From Rhodocyclaceae bacterium (GTDB lineage Bacteria > Pseudomonadota > Gammaproteobacteria > Burkholderiales > CAIKXV01): 64,000 bases of DNA. The notes beneath the pieces were generated by a model that was not told where the DNA came from, did not search any database, and saw nothing but the letters and a program-made list of their open reading frames with translations. The stretch is from the NCBI GenBank assembly GCA_020248265.1, contig JADCHX010000001.1:1-64000 (forward strand), in the 5' to 3' direction. This document shows positions 52,423 to 61,430 of this stretch, piece after piece (the stretch's first letter is position 1; every line of letters starts with the position of its first letter). A program made the translations under genes and the position numbers.

Positions 52423-53463
52423 TCAGGTAAGGGTACTGCCGCCGATGTCGGCGAACAGGTCTTCAACCGGCATCGCCTGCGCGAGGATGCCGTGCTCCAC
52501 CATGTACTGCTGGAAGGCTTCGAAGTTCCTGCGGCCCGCTTCGATGCCGTAGGGAAACGGATCGCGTCCGAACACCGCGTCGATCTCGTCGATGTCGTCG
52601 TGCATCCACGGCAGCATGTAGCGCGGGATGGCGATGTAGCGCATGTGCCTGATGGCGATGTGCTTGGACTCGCAGAACGCCTCGAACAGGCTCTTCGCGA
52701 TGAACGGATGACGTTCGTACAGGCTGCGCCGGATGACGATGCAGTGCATGATCGGGAACTGTCCGGTGCGCCGGAAGTATTCCTTCTCGCGCTCGCGGAA
52801 GTCGGGGAACAGGCGGACGATGTCCGGGTTGTGGTGGCGCGAGTCGGGCACCGAGGTGCCGATGACCGCATCGATCTCGCGCTTGTCGATCAGGTCGCTC
52901 AGCGAGCGACCGGTCTGGTTGACGGTGATCGGCACGTCGCGCAGCAGCGGCATCACGCCCGGTTCGCCATGCAGGCCGGGCCCGTTGATCTGCCCTTCGA
53001 CCCAGTGGATCTTCGACAGGTCGACGCCGAACTCGTGCTGCAGGATGCCGCGGATCCACACCGTCGCGGTCATCGTGTAGCGCGGCAGCCCTACCCGCTT
53101 GCCCTCGAGGTCCTTCGGCTCGCGGATGCCGGCGCGCCGGTCGACGGTGATGTAGCCGTGCCGGAAGCAGCGTGCGGGATACACCGGGATGGCGATGAAC
53201 GGCGTCTTTTCCTTCTGCACCGACAGCCGCGCGATGTAGTCCGAGCACGACATCTCGGCGACGTCGAATTCCTGCGTCGCCGACATCCGGTTGAAGATGT
53301 TGCGCGGATCATCGTTGATGATGAAGTTGAGGTCGATGCCGCGCGGCTTCACTTCGCCGGTGTACAGCGCCTGCATGCGATCGTAGAGGCCGCTGGCGAG
53401 GTTCACGCGCACCGGGGCGCCTTCGGGTCCGTCAGCGCGGGCCGCTGTTGCCTGGGTGCTCAT
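52423..53463 (-). CDS. 4,5-dihydroxyphthalate decarboxylase-like protein
   Basis: 346 aa, a type-2 periplasmic-binding-protein fold without signal peptide, so cytoplasmic. SGLYDRMQALYTGEVKPRGIDL, EFDVAEMSCSDYIARL, PFIAIPVYPARCFRH and TATVWIRGILQHEFGVD match the 4,5-dihydroxyphthalate decarboxylase (Pht5) family as I know it. Members decarboxylate dihydroxylated aromatic acids. ATG at 53463 is preferred over a TTG 20 codons upstream. Following the Mo hydroxylase, it could remove a carboxylate from a hydroxylated heteroaromatic acid. Confidence 0.82.
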   Translation of the reverse strand: MSTQATAARADGPEGAPVRVNLASGLYDRMQALYTGEVKPRGIDLNFIINDDPRNIFNRMSATQEFDVAEMSCSDYIARLSVQKEKTPFIAIPVYPARCFRHGYITVDRRAGIREPKDLEGKRVGLPRYTMTATVWIRGILQHEFGVDLSKIHWVEGQINGPGLHGEPGVMPLLRDVPITVNQTGRSLSDLIDKREIDAVIGTSVPDSRHHNPDIVRLFPDFREREKEYFRRTGQFPIMHCIVIRRSLYERHPFIAKSLFEAFCESKHIAIRHMRYIAIPRYMLPWMHDDIDEIDAVFGRDPFPYGIEAGRRNFEAFQQYMVEHGILAQAMPVEDLFADIGGSTLT

Positions 53464-53509
53464 GGCTGGGTTCCGGTCATGCTTCGTCCTTGCTGGCGGT
53501 ACGTCATCG

Positions 53510-55828
53510 TCATGGTAAGGCAACCGGCGCGTTGCCGCGGCGGATCAGTTCCCAGATGCGCGGCGGGGTCAGCGGCAGTTCGTCCGGTTGCACACCGAAG
53601 GAGGACAGCGCCGAGGCGATCGCATTGGCGATCACCCCGCCGACCGGGATCACGCCGCCTTCACCGGCACCCTTCACGCCGAGCGGGTTCAGCGGCGACG
53701 GATGGTTCTCGAGCACGAAGGAGCGGATGACCGGGAAGTCGTCTGCGGCCGGCACCAGGTAGCTCGCGAGCGACCCGGTCAGCAGCTGTCCCTGCCCGTC
53801 GTACACCAGATGCTCGAGCAGTGTCCCGCCCAGGGCCTGGACGATCGCGCCGATCACCTGGCCATGGAGCGTCATCGGGTTGATGATGCGCCCGACATCC
53901 TCGACCGACACATAGTCGAGCAGGCGCACCTGCCCGGTGGCGGCATCCACGGTCAGGTGCGCTGCGTGGCTGCCGTAGCTGTACGTGCGCCGGTCGTTCT
54001 CGAACAGGCCATCGGCCTCGATGCCGCCCCCGGCCAGTCCCGACGGCCCGGCGAGCGCCAGCACGCGACCGCGTGCGGCGGCGCTGCGCAGGCCGTCCTC
54101 GAGCGAGACTTCCTCGGGTGCACAGCCCAGGCGCGCGGCGGCGAGCGTACGGATCGCGTGCTGGAGGTTGTTCGCCGCATCCAGGATGGCCGAGCCACCC
54201 ATCACCGTCGAGCGTGAGCCGAGCGAACCGTATCCCATCTTCACGATGCCCGACGAACCGTGGCGTACGGCGCTGATGCGGTCCATCGGAAGGCCGAGCG
54301 CATCGGCCGCGATCTGCGCGAAGATCGTCTCGAGTCCCTGCCCGACGGCGGACGAGCCGACATGCACCGCCACCCGGCCATCGCCTTCGTACACCAGCCG
54401 TGCATGTTCGCGCGGGCCGGAGCCACCGCCCTCGATGTAGCAGCCGATGGCGATCCCGTGGAACACGCCGTCGATCTGCCGGCCGGCCAGCGCGACCTTG
54501 TCGTTCCAGCCGATCTCCGCCAGGCAGCGCTCGAAGGTCTCGTGGTAGTTGCCGCTGTCCGTCTCTCCGCCGGACCCGTAGGGCATCACGATCGGCAGCC
54601 GGCTCGGCATCTCGTCCTGGCGCAGCAGGTTGTGTCGGCGGAACGCGACCCGGTCGATGCCCAGTTCGCCGGCGGCGATGTCGAACAGCCGCTCGCGGAA
54701 GCAGTCGGTCTCGAACCGGCCGGGTCCACGATAACTGCCCGCCGGCGTCTTGTTGCTCACCAGCAGCGCGACCTCCATGTGCAGCGCCGGTATCCGGTAC
54801 GGGCCGCCGGCCATCTGCGCGAAATTGCGCGGCGCGGTCACGGCATTGGGCCGGATGTAGGCACCCAGGTCGTAGGCACCCTGGCCGCGCAGGCCGCGGA
54901 TCGTGCCGTCGCGATCGCAGGCGATCTCGAGTTCGCATTCCACCTCGCGCGCATGGGTGATCGCCAGCAGGTGCTCGTTGCGGTCCTCGATCCACTTCAC
55001 CGCCCGGCCGAGCCGGCGCGCGGCGAACGGCACGAGGAAGTCCTCCGGGTAGAACTCGCCGCGCATGCCGAAGCCACCGCCGCAGTCGCTCTCGACCGCG
55101 TCGATCGCCGACTCCGGCATGCCGAGCAGGGTAGCCAGCAATGCGCGGATCGCGAACGGCACCTTCACCAGCCCCGATACGGTCAGCCGCTGCCGCGCCG
55201 CGTCCCACTCGGCGAGCAGACCGCGGGTCTCCATCGGAGCCGCGGTATGCCGGTGGACCTTGAAGCGTCGGCGGCAGGTGTACGGCGCGTCGCGGAACGC
55301 GGCATCGAGCGCGGATGCGTCGCCGCGGAGCGCCTGCAACGCGAGGCCACGGTTGCTGCCGGCCTGCTCGAACAGCAGCGTGTCGCCGCGCTCGGCGCCG
55401 GTGCGGTCGAGGACCACCGGCAGTGGCTCGATGTGCGCTGCCACCAGGCCGGCCGCATCCTCGGCGATCGCCGGCGTGTCTGCCACCACCAGCGCCAGCG
55501 GCTCGCCGACATAGCGCACCTTGCCGTGCGCCAGCACCGGCTGCTCGAAGCGGGCGAGATCGGCATTGGCTTCCATGCGCATCGGAATCATCGGTACCTT
55601 CGCACCGAGGTCCGCGGCCGTGTACACCGCATGCACGCCGGGCAGTGCCAGCGCGGCCGCGGTGTCGATCGCCCGGATCGTCCCGTGCGCGAGCGCGCTG
55701 CGCACCAGCGTCGCATGCAGCATCCCGTCGACCGAACGGTCATCGACATACTGGCCGCGTCCGGTCAGGAAGCGGAGATCTTCCAGCCGTTCGACCGGCT
55801 GGCCGACCAGGATGTCGTGCCGGGTCAT
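53510..55828 (-). CDS. Molybdenum hydroxylase large subunit (xanthine dehydrogenase/CoxL family)
   Basis: 772 aa. Binds molybdopterin cytosine dinucleotide and inserts water-derived oxygen into C-H bonds of N-heterocycles or aldehydes. FLTGRGQYVDD at the N-terminus, SYRGPGRFETD at the active-site face, SAVGQGLETIF at the cofactor site, and GVKGAGEGG with the catalytic Glu near the C-terminus. No CODH-type Cys motif is seen in the YRGPGR region. The ATG overlaps the small-subunit stop (4 bp). Electrons flow through the S and M subunits encoded upstream. Confidence 0.92.
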   Translation of the reverse strand: MTRHDILVGQPVERLEDLRFLTGRGQYVDDRSVDGMLHATLVRSALAHGTIRAIDTAAALALPGVHAVYTAADLGAKVPMIPMRMEANADLARFEQPVLAHGKVRYVGEPLALVVADTPAIAEDAAGLVAAHIEPLPVVLDRTGAERGDTLLFEQAGSNRGLALQALRGDASALDAAFRDAPYTCRRRFKVHRHTAAPMETRGLLAEWDAARQRLTVSGLVKVPFAIRALLATLLGMPESAIDAVESDCGGGFGMRGEFYPEDFLVPFAARRLGRAVKWIEDRNEHLLAITHAREVECELEIACDRDGTIRGLRGQGAYDLGAYIRPNAVTAPRNFAQMAGGPYRIPALHMEVALLVSNKTPAGSYRGPGRFETDCFRERLFDIAAGELGIDRVAFRRHNLLRQDEMPSRLPIVMPYGSGGETDSGNYHETFERCLAEIGWNDKVALAGRQIDGVFHGIAIGCYIEGGGSGPREHARLVYEGDGRVAVHVGSSAVGQGLETIFAQIAADALGLPMDRISAVRHGSSGIVKMGYGSLGSRSTVMGGSAILDAANNLQHAIRTLAAARLGCAPEEVSLEDGLRSAAARGRVLALAGPSGLAGGGIEADGLFENDRRTYSYGSHAAHLTVDAATGQVRLLDYVSVEDVGRIINPMTLHGQVIGAIVQALGGTLLEHLVYDGQGQLLTGSLASYLVPAADDFPVIRSFVLENHPSPLNPLGVKGAGEGGVIPVGGVIANAIASALSSFGVQPDELPLTPPRIWELIRRGNAPVALP

Positions 55829-56334
55829 CGGTCGGGACGGCCCTTGCCTGCGCCGGCCTTGTACGCGGCACGCGCATCGAGCACCGCCTCGACGATTCCG
55901 ATGTAGCCGGTGCATCGGCACAGGTTGCCCGACAGGGCTTCGCGCACGCGCGCCACGTCGGCATCGGGTTCGCTGCTCAGCAATGCGTGCGAGGTCATCA
56001 GCATGCCCGGCGTGCAGAAGCCGCACTGCAACGCATGGTGGCGGCGGAACGCGGCCTGCAAGGGGCCGAGCGCCTCTCCGTCGACGAGCCCTTCCACGGT
56101 CTGCACGGCGCAGCCTTCGGCCTGCACCGCGAGCATCAGGCAGCTGCGCACCGCCCGGCCGTCGACGATGACAGTGCAGGCGCCGCAGACGCCGTGCTCG
56201 CACCCGACATGCGTGCCGGTGAGCTCGAGCGCGTGGCGCAGGCAGTCGGCCAGGGTGAGCCGGGGCTCGACCTCGACCGTGGCCGGCACGCCATTCACGG
56301 TGAAGCGCACGGTGCGCGCGGGGGGATTGCCCAT
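55825..56334 (-). CDS. Molybdenum hydroxylase small [2Fe-2S] subunit
   Basis: 169 aa. Plant-ferredoxin-type cluster CEHGVCGAC with a further Cys in RSCLML, and the helical-domain cluster CGFCTPG...CRCTGY that contacts molybdopterin. Shuttles electrons from the Mo site to FAD. 15 bp after the FAD subunit and overlapping the large subunit. Confidence 0.95.
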   Translation of the reverse strand: MGNPPARTVRFTVNGVPATVEVEPRLTLADCLRHALELTGTHVGCEHGVCGACTVIVDGRAVRSCLMLAVQAEGCAVQTVEGLVDGEALGPLQAAFRRHHALQCGFCTPGMLMTSHALLSSEPDADVARVREALSGNLCRCTGYIGIVEAVLDARAAYKAGAGKGRPDR

Positions 56335-56349
56335 GTCTTGAGTCCTCGC

Positions 56350-57219
56350 TTATGCAGCCACTGGCCGCGTCGCAGCTGCAGCCAGTGCCCGCTCGACCAT
56401 CGTGCCGACCAGGGAACGACGGTAGGCGCTGCTCGCCTCGGCATCCTCCGGCGGATCGACCTCCGCGCGTGCCGCAGCGACCGCGGCCGCGATGCCGGCC
56501 GCATCCACCGCGCGTCCTTCGAGGGCCGATTCCGCCGCCGGCAGCCGCTGCACGACGCCGGTCGCGCCGATCACGCCGAGATGGACGCCGGTGGCCACGC
56601 CGTCGCGCTCGTCATAGAACGCCGCGATCGCCGCCAGCGCGAAGGCGCCGCGCTGGCGCGCGAACTCCTCGAAGCCCCAGCGCCGCGCGACAGGCCATGC
56701 CGGCAGCCTGACCTCGACCAGCAGTTCCGCCGGCCCGATCACGGTCTCCAGCGGCCCGGTGAAGAAGTCGCGTGCAGCCACCGTGCGCGTACCGGCGCGG
56801 CCGGCGATCACCATCGTCGCCTCGCAGGTGTATGCGATGCCCGGCATCTCGGCGGCCGGATCGGCATGCGCCAGGCTGCCGCCGACCGTGCCGCGGTTGC
56901 GGATCGGATAGTGCGCGACATGGCCGATCGCCTCGACCAGCAGCGGATGCGCGGCGCGCAGCGACGGATGCTCGAGGATGTCGCACCAGCGCACGCGCGC
57001 GCCAAGGCGCACGCCGTCTCCGCCGATCGTGATCGCATCGAGCCCGGGGATGCGGCCGATATCCACCAGCATCGAAGGTTGCGCCAGGCGGAAGGCCAGC
57101 ACCGGCATCAGGCTCTGTCCGCCGGCCAGTGGACGGGCATCGCCCGCGTGCTGTTCCAGCAGCTCGAACGCCTCGTCGAGCGTGGCCGGTGCGGCGTAGT
57201 CGAAGGCGGGGAGTTTCAT
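56350..57219 (-). CDS. Molybdenum hydroxylase medium FAD subunit
   Basis: 289 aa. AGGQSLMP (residues 32-39) and TVGGSLAHADPAAE are the two FAD-binding loops of CoxM-type subunits. Completes the L/S/M trimer. Its ATG overlaps the flavoprotein stop by 4 bp, so flavoprotein and hydroxylase are translated together. Confidence 0.94.
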   Translation of the reverse strand: MKLPAFDYAAPATLDEAFELLEQHAGDARPLAGGQSLMPVLAFRLAQPSMLVDIGRIPGLDAITIGGDGVRLGARVRWCDILEHPSLRAAHPLLVEAIGHVAHYPIRNRGTVGGSLAHADPAAEMPGIAYTCEATMVIAGRAGTRTVAARDFFTGPLETVIGPAELLVEVRLPAWPVARRWGFEEFARQRGAFALAAIAAFYDERDGVATGVHLGVIGATGVVQRLPAAESALEGRAVDAAGIAAAVAAARAEVDPPEDAEASSAYRRSLVGTMVERALAAAATRPVAA

Positions 57220-58709
57220 CGGCGCGCGAACGCCGCGGCGCCGGTGCCGGCGGTACGGCCGAATACGGCGCCGCAGGTCAACCCGGTGCCGCTCGGATAA
57301 TTGCCGTAGAACAGGCCGCCGACCATCTCGCCGGCCGTGAACAGTCCGGGGATCGGATCGCCGGCGTCGTCCTCGACCTCCGCACGGGTACTGATCTTCA
57401 GGCCACCGAACGTGAAGGTGATGCCGGCGGTCACCGCGTAGGCCTCGAACGGTCCCTTGTCTATCCTGCGTGCCCAGTTCGACTTCGGCAGCGCCAGGCC
57501 GCGCGTCGACAGACCATCCTTGATGCTCGCGACCAGCGGCGACTCGTCGTCGGGTGCCGCGCGGTTGTAGGCTTCCATCGTCTGCAGGAAAGCCTGCGCA
57601 TCGACGCCTTCCATCTTCGAGGCGAGTTCCGGCAGCGTGGCCCCCTGGACCTTCGTCACCTGGCGGATGCGGTAGGTCTCGCGCAGCAGCGGTATCGCGC
57701 GCTGGTCGAACACCTGCCAGGCGAACAGCCCCGGCTGGGCCAGCACTTCCCGGCCGTAGCGCGCATAGGTCACGGTCTGGAAGTCGGCACCTTCATCGAC
57801 GAACCGCTCGCCGCGCGCATTGACCACGACGCCGAACGGATAACTGTGCTTCTGGTAGGCGCCCTTGACGACCGGGTCGCCATACTCCGGCGCGTTGAGC
57901 TCCCAGAAGCTCGAATGCGCACAGGACCAGTGGCCATAGGCACGCGCGCCGATGTCGAGCGCCATGCGCAACCCGGCGCCGGTGTTGAAGCGGGTGCCGC
58001 GCACCTTCGCGAGGTCCCAGTTGGGGCCGAGGTAGCGGCTGCGCATCTCGGCATTCGCCTCGAAGCCGCCACAGGCGAGTACCACCGCCTTCGCCCGCAC
58101 CGTCTTCTGCACGCCGCCATGCATCACCGTGACGCCGGTCACGCGGCTGCCGTCGCGCTGCAGCGCGATCGCCGGCGTGCGGTAGTACGTACGCACCCCT
58201 TCCTTCGCTGCGCGGGCATGCAGCGCTTCGATCAGCCCGGCGCCGCCGCCCCAGACGATGCACGGCAGGTTGCCCCAGAACTGCATCCGCCCGTTCACCT
58301 TCGACGACTGCCGGCCGAACGCCGCTTCGAAGCGGACGCCCTTTCCGCGCAGCCACACGAGGGTAGCGAGGCTGTTGTCGATCACGAATTCAGTCAGTTC
58401 GGGATGGCAACGGTAGCCGGTGACGCTCGCCATGTCGTCGAAGAAGTCGGCCGCGGTGTAAGTGCCGAAATCGGTCGTCGCCAGTTCATCCGCGGTCAGG
58501 TCGGCCACCACTTTCGTGATGTCTTCGGCGCCGTGGAACACGGTGCGCATCTGGCCACCTGCATAAGCCGTGTTGCCGCCACGGTCTTCCTCGCCACAGG
58601 CATCGAGCATTGCGACCGTAGCACCGGCCTCGCGTGCAGCCAGCGCCGCGCATGAAGCCGCATTGCCCGTGCCGACGACCACGACATCCACCGATTCAAG
58701 CTGTTCCAT
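57216..58709 (-). CDS. TcuA-like FAD-dependent dehydrogenase, copy 1
   Basis: 497 aa, fumarate reductase/succinate dehydrogenase flavoprotein superfamily. VVVGTGNAAS is the FAD dinucleotide motif; RGGNTAYAGGQMR follows; GLFTAGEMVGGLFYGNYPSGTGL is the C-terminal FAD/active-site region characteristic of tricarballylate dehydrogenase-like proteins. Start at 58709 has GGGGA upstream; ATGs at 58730 and near the Bug stop also exist. No TcuB-type electron partner is present. A paralogue lies at 59898. Confidence 0.88.
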   Translation of the reverse strand: MEQLESVDVVVVGTGNAASCAALAAREAGATVAMLDACGEEDRGGNTAYAGGQMRTVFHGAEDITKVVADLTADELATTDFGTYTAADFFDDMASVTGYRCHPELTEFVIDNSLATLVWLRGKGVRFEAAFGRQSSKVNGRMQFWGNLPCIVWGGGAGLIEALHARAAKEGVRTYYRTPAIALQRDGSRVTGVTVMHGGVQKTVRAKAVVLACGGFEANAEMRSRYLGPNWDLAKVRGTRFNTGAGLRMALDIGARAYGHWSCAHSSFWELNAPEYGDPVVKGAYQKHSYPFGVVVNARGERFVDEGADFQTVTYARYGREVLAQPGLFAWQVFDQRAIPLLRETYRIRQVTKVQGATLPELASKMEGVDAQAFLQTMEAYNRAAPDDESPLVASIKDGLSTRGLALPKSNWARRIDKGPFEAYAVTAGITFTFGGLKISTRAEVEDDAGDPIPGLFTAGEMVGGLFYGNYPSGTGLTCGAVFGRTAGTGAAAFARR

Positions 58710-58741
58710 CGACGATCCCCGACATTGCATGGATGAGCGGT

Positions 58742-59746
58742 TCAATCCGCCGTTGCACCGGAGGCACGCACCACCGGGCCCCAGCGCGCGTTCTCGACGC
58801 GGATGAACTGCGTGTACTCCGCCGGCCCCATCGGCGAAGGAAATGCGCCGACGCTGGCGAGGCGGGCCACCACGTCATCCAGCGCCGCGATTCGTCGAAG
58901 TTCGCGGCTCAACCGGTCCACCACCGGCTGCGGCAGCCCCGCCGGCCCGGAAAGGCCGTACCAGAGCGCACCCTCGACCGCGGGGTAGCCTGCTTCCGCC
59001 ATCGTCGGCACGTCGGGCAGCACGGCGACGCGTTTCGGCCAGAGCACCGCGAGCACCCGCAGCCTGCCTGCGCGGATGCTCGCGGCGTGCGACGGCAGGC
59101 CGTCGAACATCACATGCACGCTGCCGGCGGTGAGGTCGACCGTCGCGAGGCCGCTGCCCTTGTACGGGACATGGGTCAGCGGTGCCCCGGTGCTGGTCTT
59201 GAACAGTTCGCCCAGCAGGCGCGAACTGCTGCCCCCGCCGGAGGACGCGAACGAAAAGCCGTCCGGCTTCGCCCTGGCCAGCGCGACGAACTCGCGCACG
59301 GTCGTCGCCGGGACCGACGGATGGATCACCATCACCGTCGGGATCGTGGCGACCAGGCCGACATGGGTGAAGTCCTTCATCGCGTCGTACGGCAGCTTGC
59401 GGTAGAGCACCGGCCCGATGCCGTGCGTGGTGTTCGACGATACCAGGAAGGTGTGCCCGTCCGGCGTGGCGCGCGCGACGATCTCGGTCGCGATGATGCC
59501 GGCGGCGCCAGCGCGGTTGTCGATGACGACATTCTGCCCGAACGATTCCGACAGCTTCTGTCCCACCAGCCGCGCGGTGAAGTCGGAGGCGCCGCCCGGT
59601 GCGACGGGGACCAGCAACCGCACGGCCCGCTGCGGCCAGGCCTCGGCCGCGTGCACCGCCGCGCCGTACAGCGTCAGCCCGCAGGGCGGCGGCAGCAAGA
59701 CCGCTGCGGCCAGCCATGACGGCACGTTTCGAGACATCGGTTGCAT
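58742..59746 (-). CDS. Bug/TctC-family periplasmic binding protein 17
   Basis: 334 aa, signal ending AAVHAAE. VPVAPGGASD, TPDGHTFLV, YDAMKDFTHV (His in place of Pro) and HVPYKGSG. First gene of the operon that runs through the Mo hydroxylase. Closest relative in the window is Bug 18, sharing THGIG/THGVA, KDFTHVxLV and FDGLPS segments. Confidence 0.93.
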   Translation of the reverse strand: MQPMSRNVPSWLAAAVLLPPPCGLTLYGAAVHAAEAWPQRAVRLLVPVAPGGASDFTARLVGQKLSESFGQNVVIDNRAGAAGIIATEIVARATPDGHTFLVSSNTTHGIGPVLYRKLPYDAMKDFTHVGLVATIPTVMVIHPSVPATTVREFVALARAKPDGFSFASSGGGSSSRLLGELFKTSTGAPLTHVPYKGSGLATVDLTAGSVHVMFDGLPSHAASIRAGRLRVLAVLWPKRVAVLPDVPTMAEAGYPAVEGALWYGLSGPAGLPQPVVDRLSRELRRIAALDDVVARLASVGAFPSPMGPAEYTQFIRVENARWGPVVRASGATAD

Positions 59747-59759
59747 CGGCTATCCCCGT

Positions 59760-59771
59760 GTGTGATCACAC
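59760..59771. promoter_or_regulatory. 12-bp perfect palindrome in a divergent promoter region
   Basis: gtgtgatcacac lies 13 bp upstream of the Bug 17 start and 126 bp upstream of the second TcuA-like gene. Symmetry and position suggest an operator. No regulator gene is adjacent. Confidence 0.45.
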
Positions 59772-59897
59772 GATAGCGCAGCCGCCGCCACCGGACAATG
59801 CGAGGTGTGTAGAATCTTTCCGGACCATGCCATTGCGGCGGGCCCGCGGCGGCATCGGCCGACCGCGACGGATGCATGTCAGAGGAGCACAGGTCCC

Positions 59898-61376
59898 ATG
59901 TCGTTCGACGTCATTGTCGTCGGGGCCGGCAACGCCGCGATGGCCGCCGCGCTGTCGGCTGCCGAGTCCGGCGCCCGGGTGGTCGTGCTCGAGGCGGCAC
60001 CGGTCGAGCATGCGGGTGGCAACACGCGCTACGCGGCCGGGCAGCTGCGCACCACCTTCGACGGCGCCAACGACCTGTCCTCGCTGGTTCCGGAGCTCTC
60101 GCCGGAGGAAGCGGCGCGCTGCGATTTCGGCACCTACGGCCGCGCGGACTACCTCGAGGACATCGGCCGGCTGACGGGCTATCGCTGCGATCCCGACCTG
60201 GCCGAGACCATCGTCGACAACAGCCTGAGCACGCTGCAATGGATGCGCACCATCGGTGCTCGCTTCCAGTTGAGCTACCGCCGGCAGTCGGTGAAGGTCG
60301 GCGACCGCATCCGCTTCTGGGGCGGGCTGCCGATCGAGCTGTGGGGCGGCGGCGCCGGGCTGGTCGAGGCCTACCACTCATCCGCCGCGAAGCGCGGCAT
60401 CGAGATCCGCCACGAGGCGATCGCCCATTCGCTGGTGCTCGATGGCCGGCGTGCGGTCGGCGTCGAAGGCTGGTGGCGCGGGCAGCCGATGCGGGTCGCC
60501 GGACGCTCGGTGGTGCTCGCGTGCGGCGGATTCGAGGCGAACACCGAGAAGCGGGCGCGCTACCTCGGGCCGGGCTGGGACCTTGCCAAGGTGCGCGGCA
60601 CCGCGTTCAACACGGGCGCCGGCCTCGACATGGCGATGGCCGCCGGTGCACGGCCGCACGGGCACTGGACCGGTGCCCACGGCAGCTGCTGGGACATGAA
60701 CGCGCCGGAGACCGGCGACCTGGTCGTCGGCGACGGCTACCAGAAGTACAGCTACCCGATGGGCATCACGGTGAACCTCGCCGGCGAGCGCTTCTTCGAC
60801 GAAGGCGCGGACATGCAGAGCTACACCTACTCGCGGCTGGGCAAGGCCATCCTGAAGCAGCCGAACATGGTCGCCTGGCAGGTGTTCGACCAGCGGCATG
60901 TGCCGCTGCTGCTCGACGAATACCGGATCCGTCGCATCACGAAGGTGCGTGCAGACACGATCGAGCAGCTGGCGGAGAAGATCGAGGGCATCGACCGCGC
61001 GCGCTTCGTGCAGACGGTGCGCGAGTTCAACGCTTCGGTTGCGCATCTGGACGGCACCATCGACCTGTCGCAGAAGGACGGCAAGTCGACCCGCGGACTG
61101 CCGCTGCCGAAGTCGAACTGGGCGCAGCCGCTCGACCAGGGTCCGTTCGAAGCCTACGGCGTCACCACCGGCATCACGTTCACCTTCGGCGGCCTGCGCA
61201 TCTCGCCCGATGCGCGCGTGCTGGATGCCGGGCTGCAGCCGATACCCGGTCTCTACGCGGCCGGCGAGATCGTCGGCGGCATCTTCTACGATGGTTATCC
61301 CGGCGGAACCGGGCTGGTGTCGGGGGCGGTGTTCGGCCGTCGTGCCGGGAAGGGCGCTGCGGATCCTGCGCAGTAG
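59898..61376 (+). CDS. TcuA-like FAD-dependent dehydrogenase, copy 2
   Basis: 492 aa from the ATG behind AGAGGAG. VVVGAGNAAM FAD motif, AGGNTRYAAGQLR, and GLYAAGEIVGGIFYDGYPGGTGL at the C-terminus. Strongly similar along its length to copy 1 (shared CGGFEAN, YLGP.WDLAKVRGT.FNTGAGL, LPLPKSNWA). Here it pairs with Bug 18 and a crotonase, not a Mo hydroxylase, so the two copies probably serve different acids. Confidence 0.88.
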   Translation: MSFDVIVVGAGNAAMAAALSAAESGARVVVLEAAPVEHAGGNTRYAAGQLRTTFDGANDLSSLVPELSPEEAARCDFGTYGRADYLEDIGRLTGYRCDPDLAETIVDNSLSTLQWMRTIGARFQLSYRRQSVKVGDRIRFWGGLPIELWGGGAGLVEAYHSSAAKRGIEIRHEAIAHSLVLDGRRAVGVEGWWRGQPMRVAGRSVVLACGGFEANTEKRARYLGPGWDLAKVRGTAFNTGAGLDMAMAAGARPHGHWTGAHGSCWDMNAPETGDLVVGDGYQKYSYPMGITVNLAGERFFDEGADMQSYTYSRLGKAILKQPNMVAWQVFDQRHVPLLLDEYRIRRITKVRADTIEQLAEKIEGIDRARFVQTVREFNASVAHLDGTIDLSQKDGKSTRGLPLPKSNWAQPLDQGPFEAYGVTTGITFTFGGLRISPDARVLDAGLQPIPGLYAAGEIVGGIFYDGYPGGTGLVSGAVFGRRAGKGAADPAQ

Positions 61377-61430
61377 CGGCTCACCAGGCGGGCGCAGCCG
61401 AGCCTGCCTCAGCGAAAGAGGGAGGTCGTC

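Noticed and set aside
59760-59771. CRP-type site
   Set aside because: CRP sites have TGTGA and TCACA separated by six bases; here the halves abut, so a different regulator is more likely.
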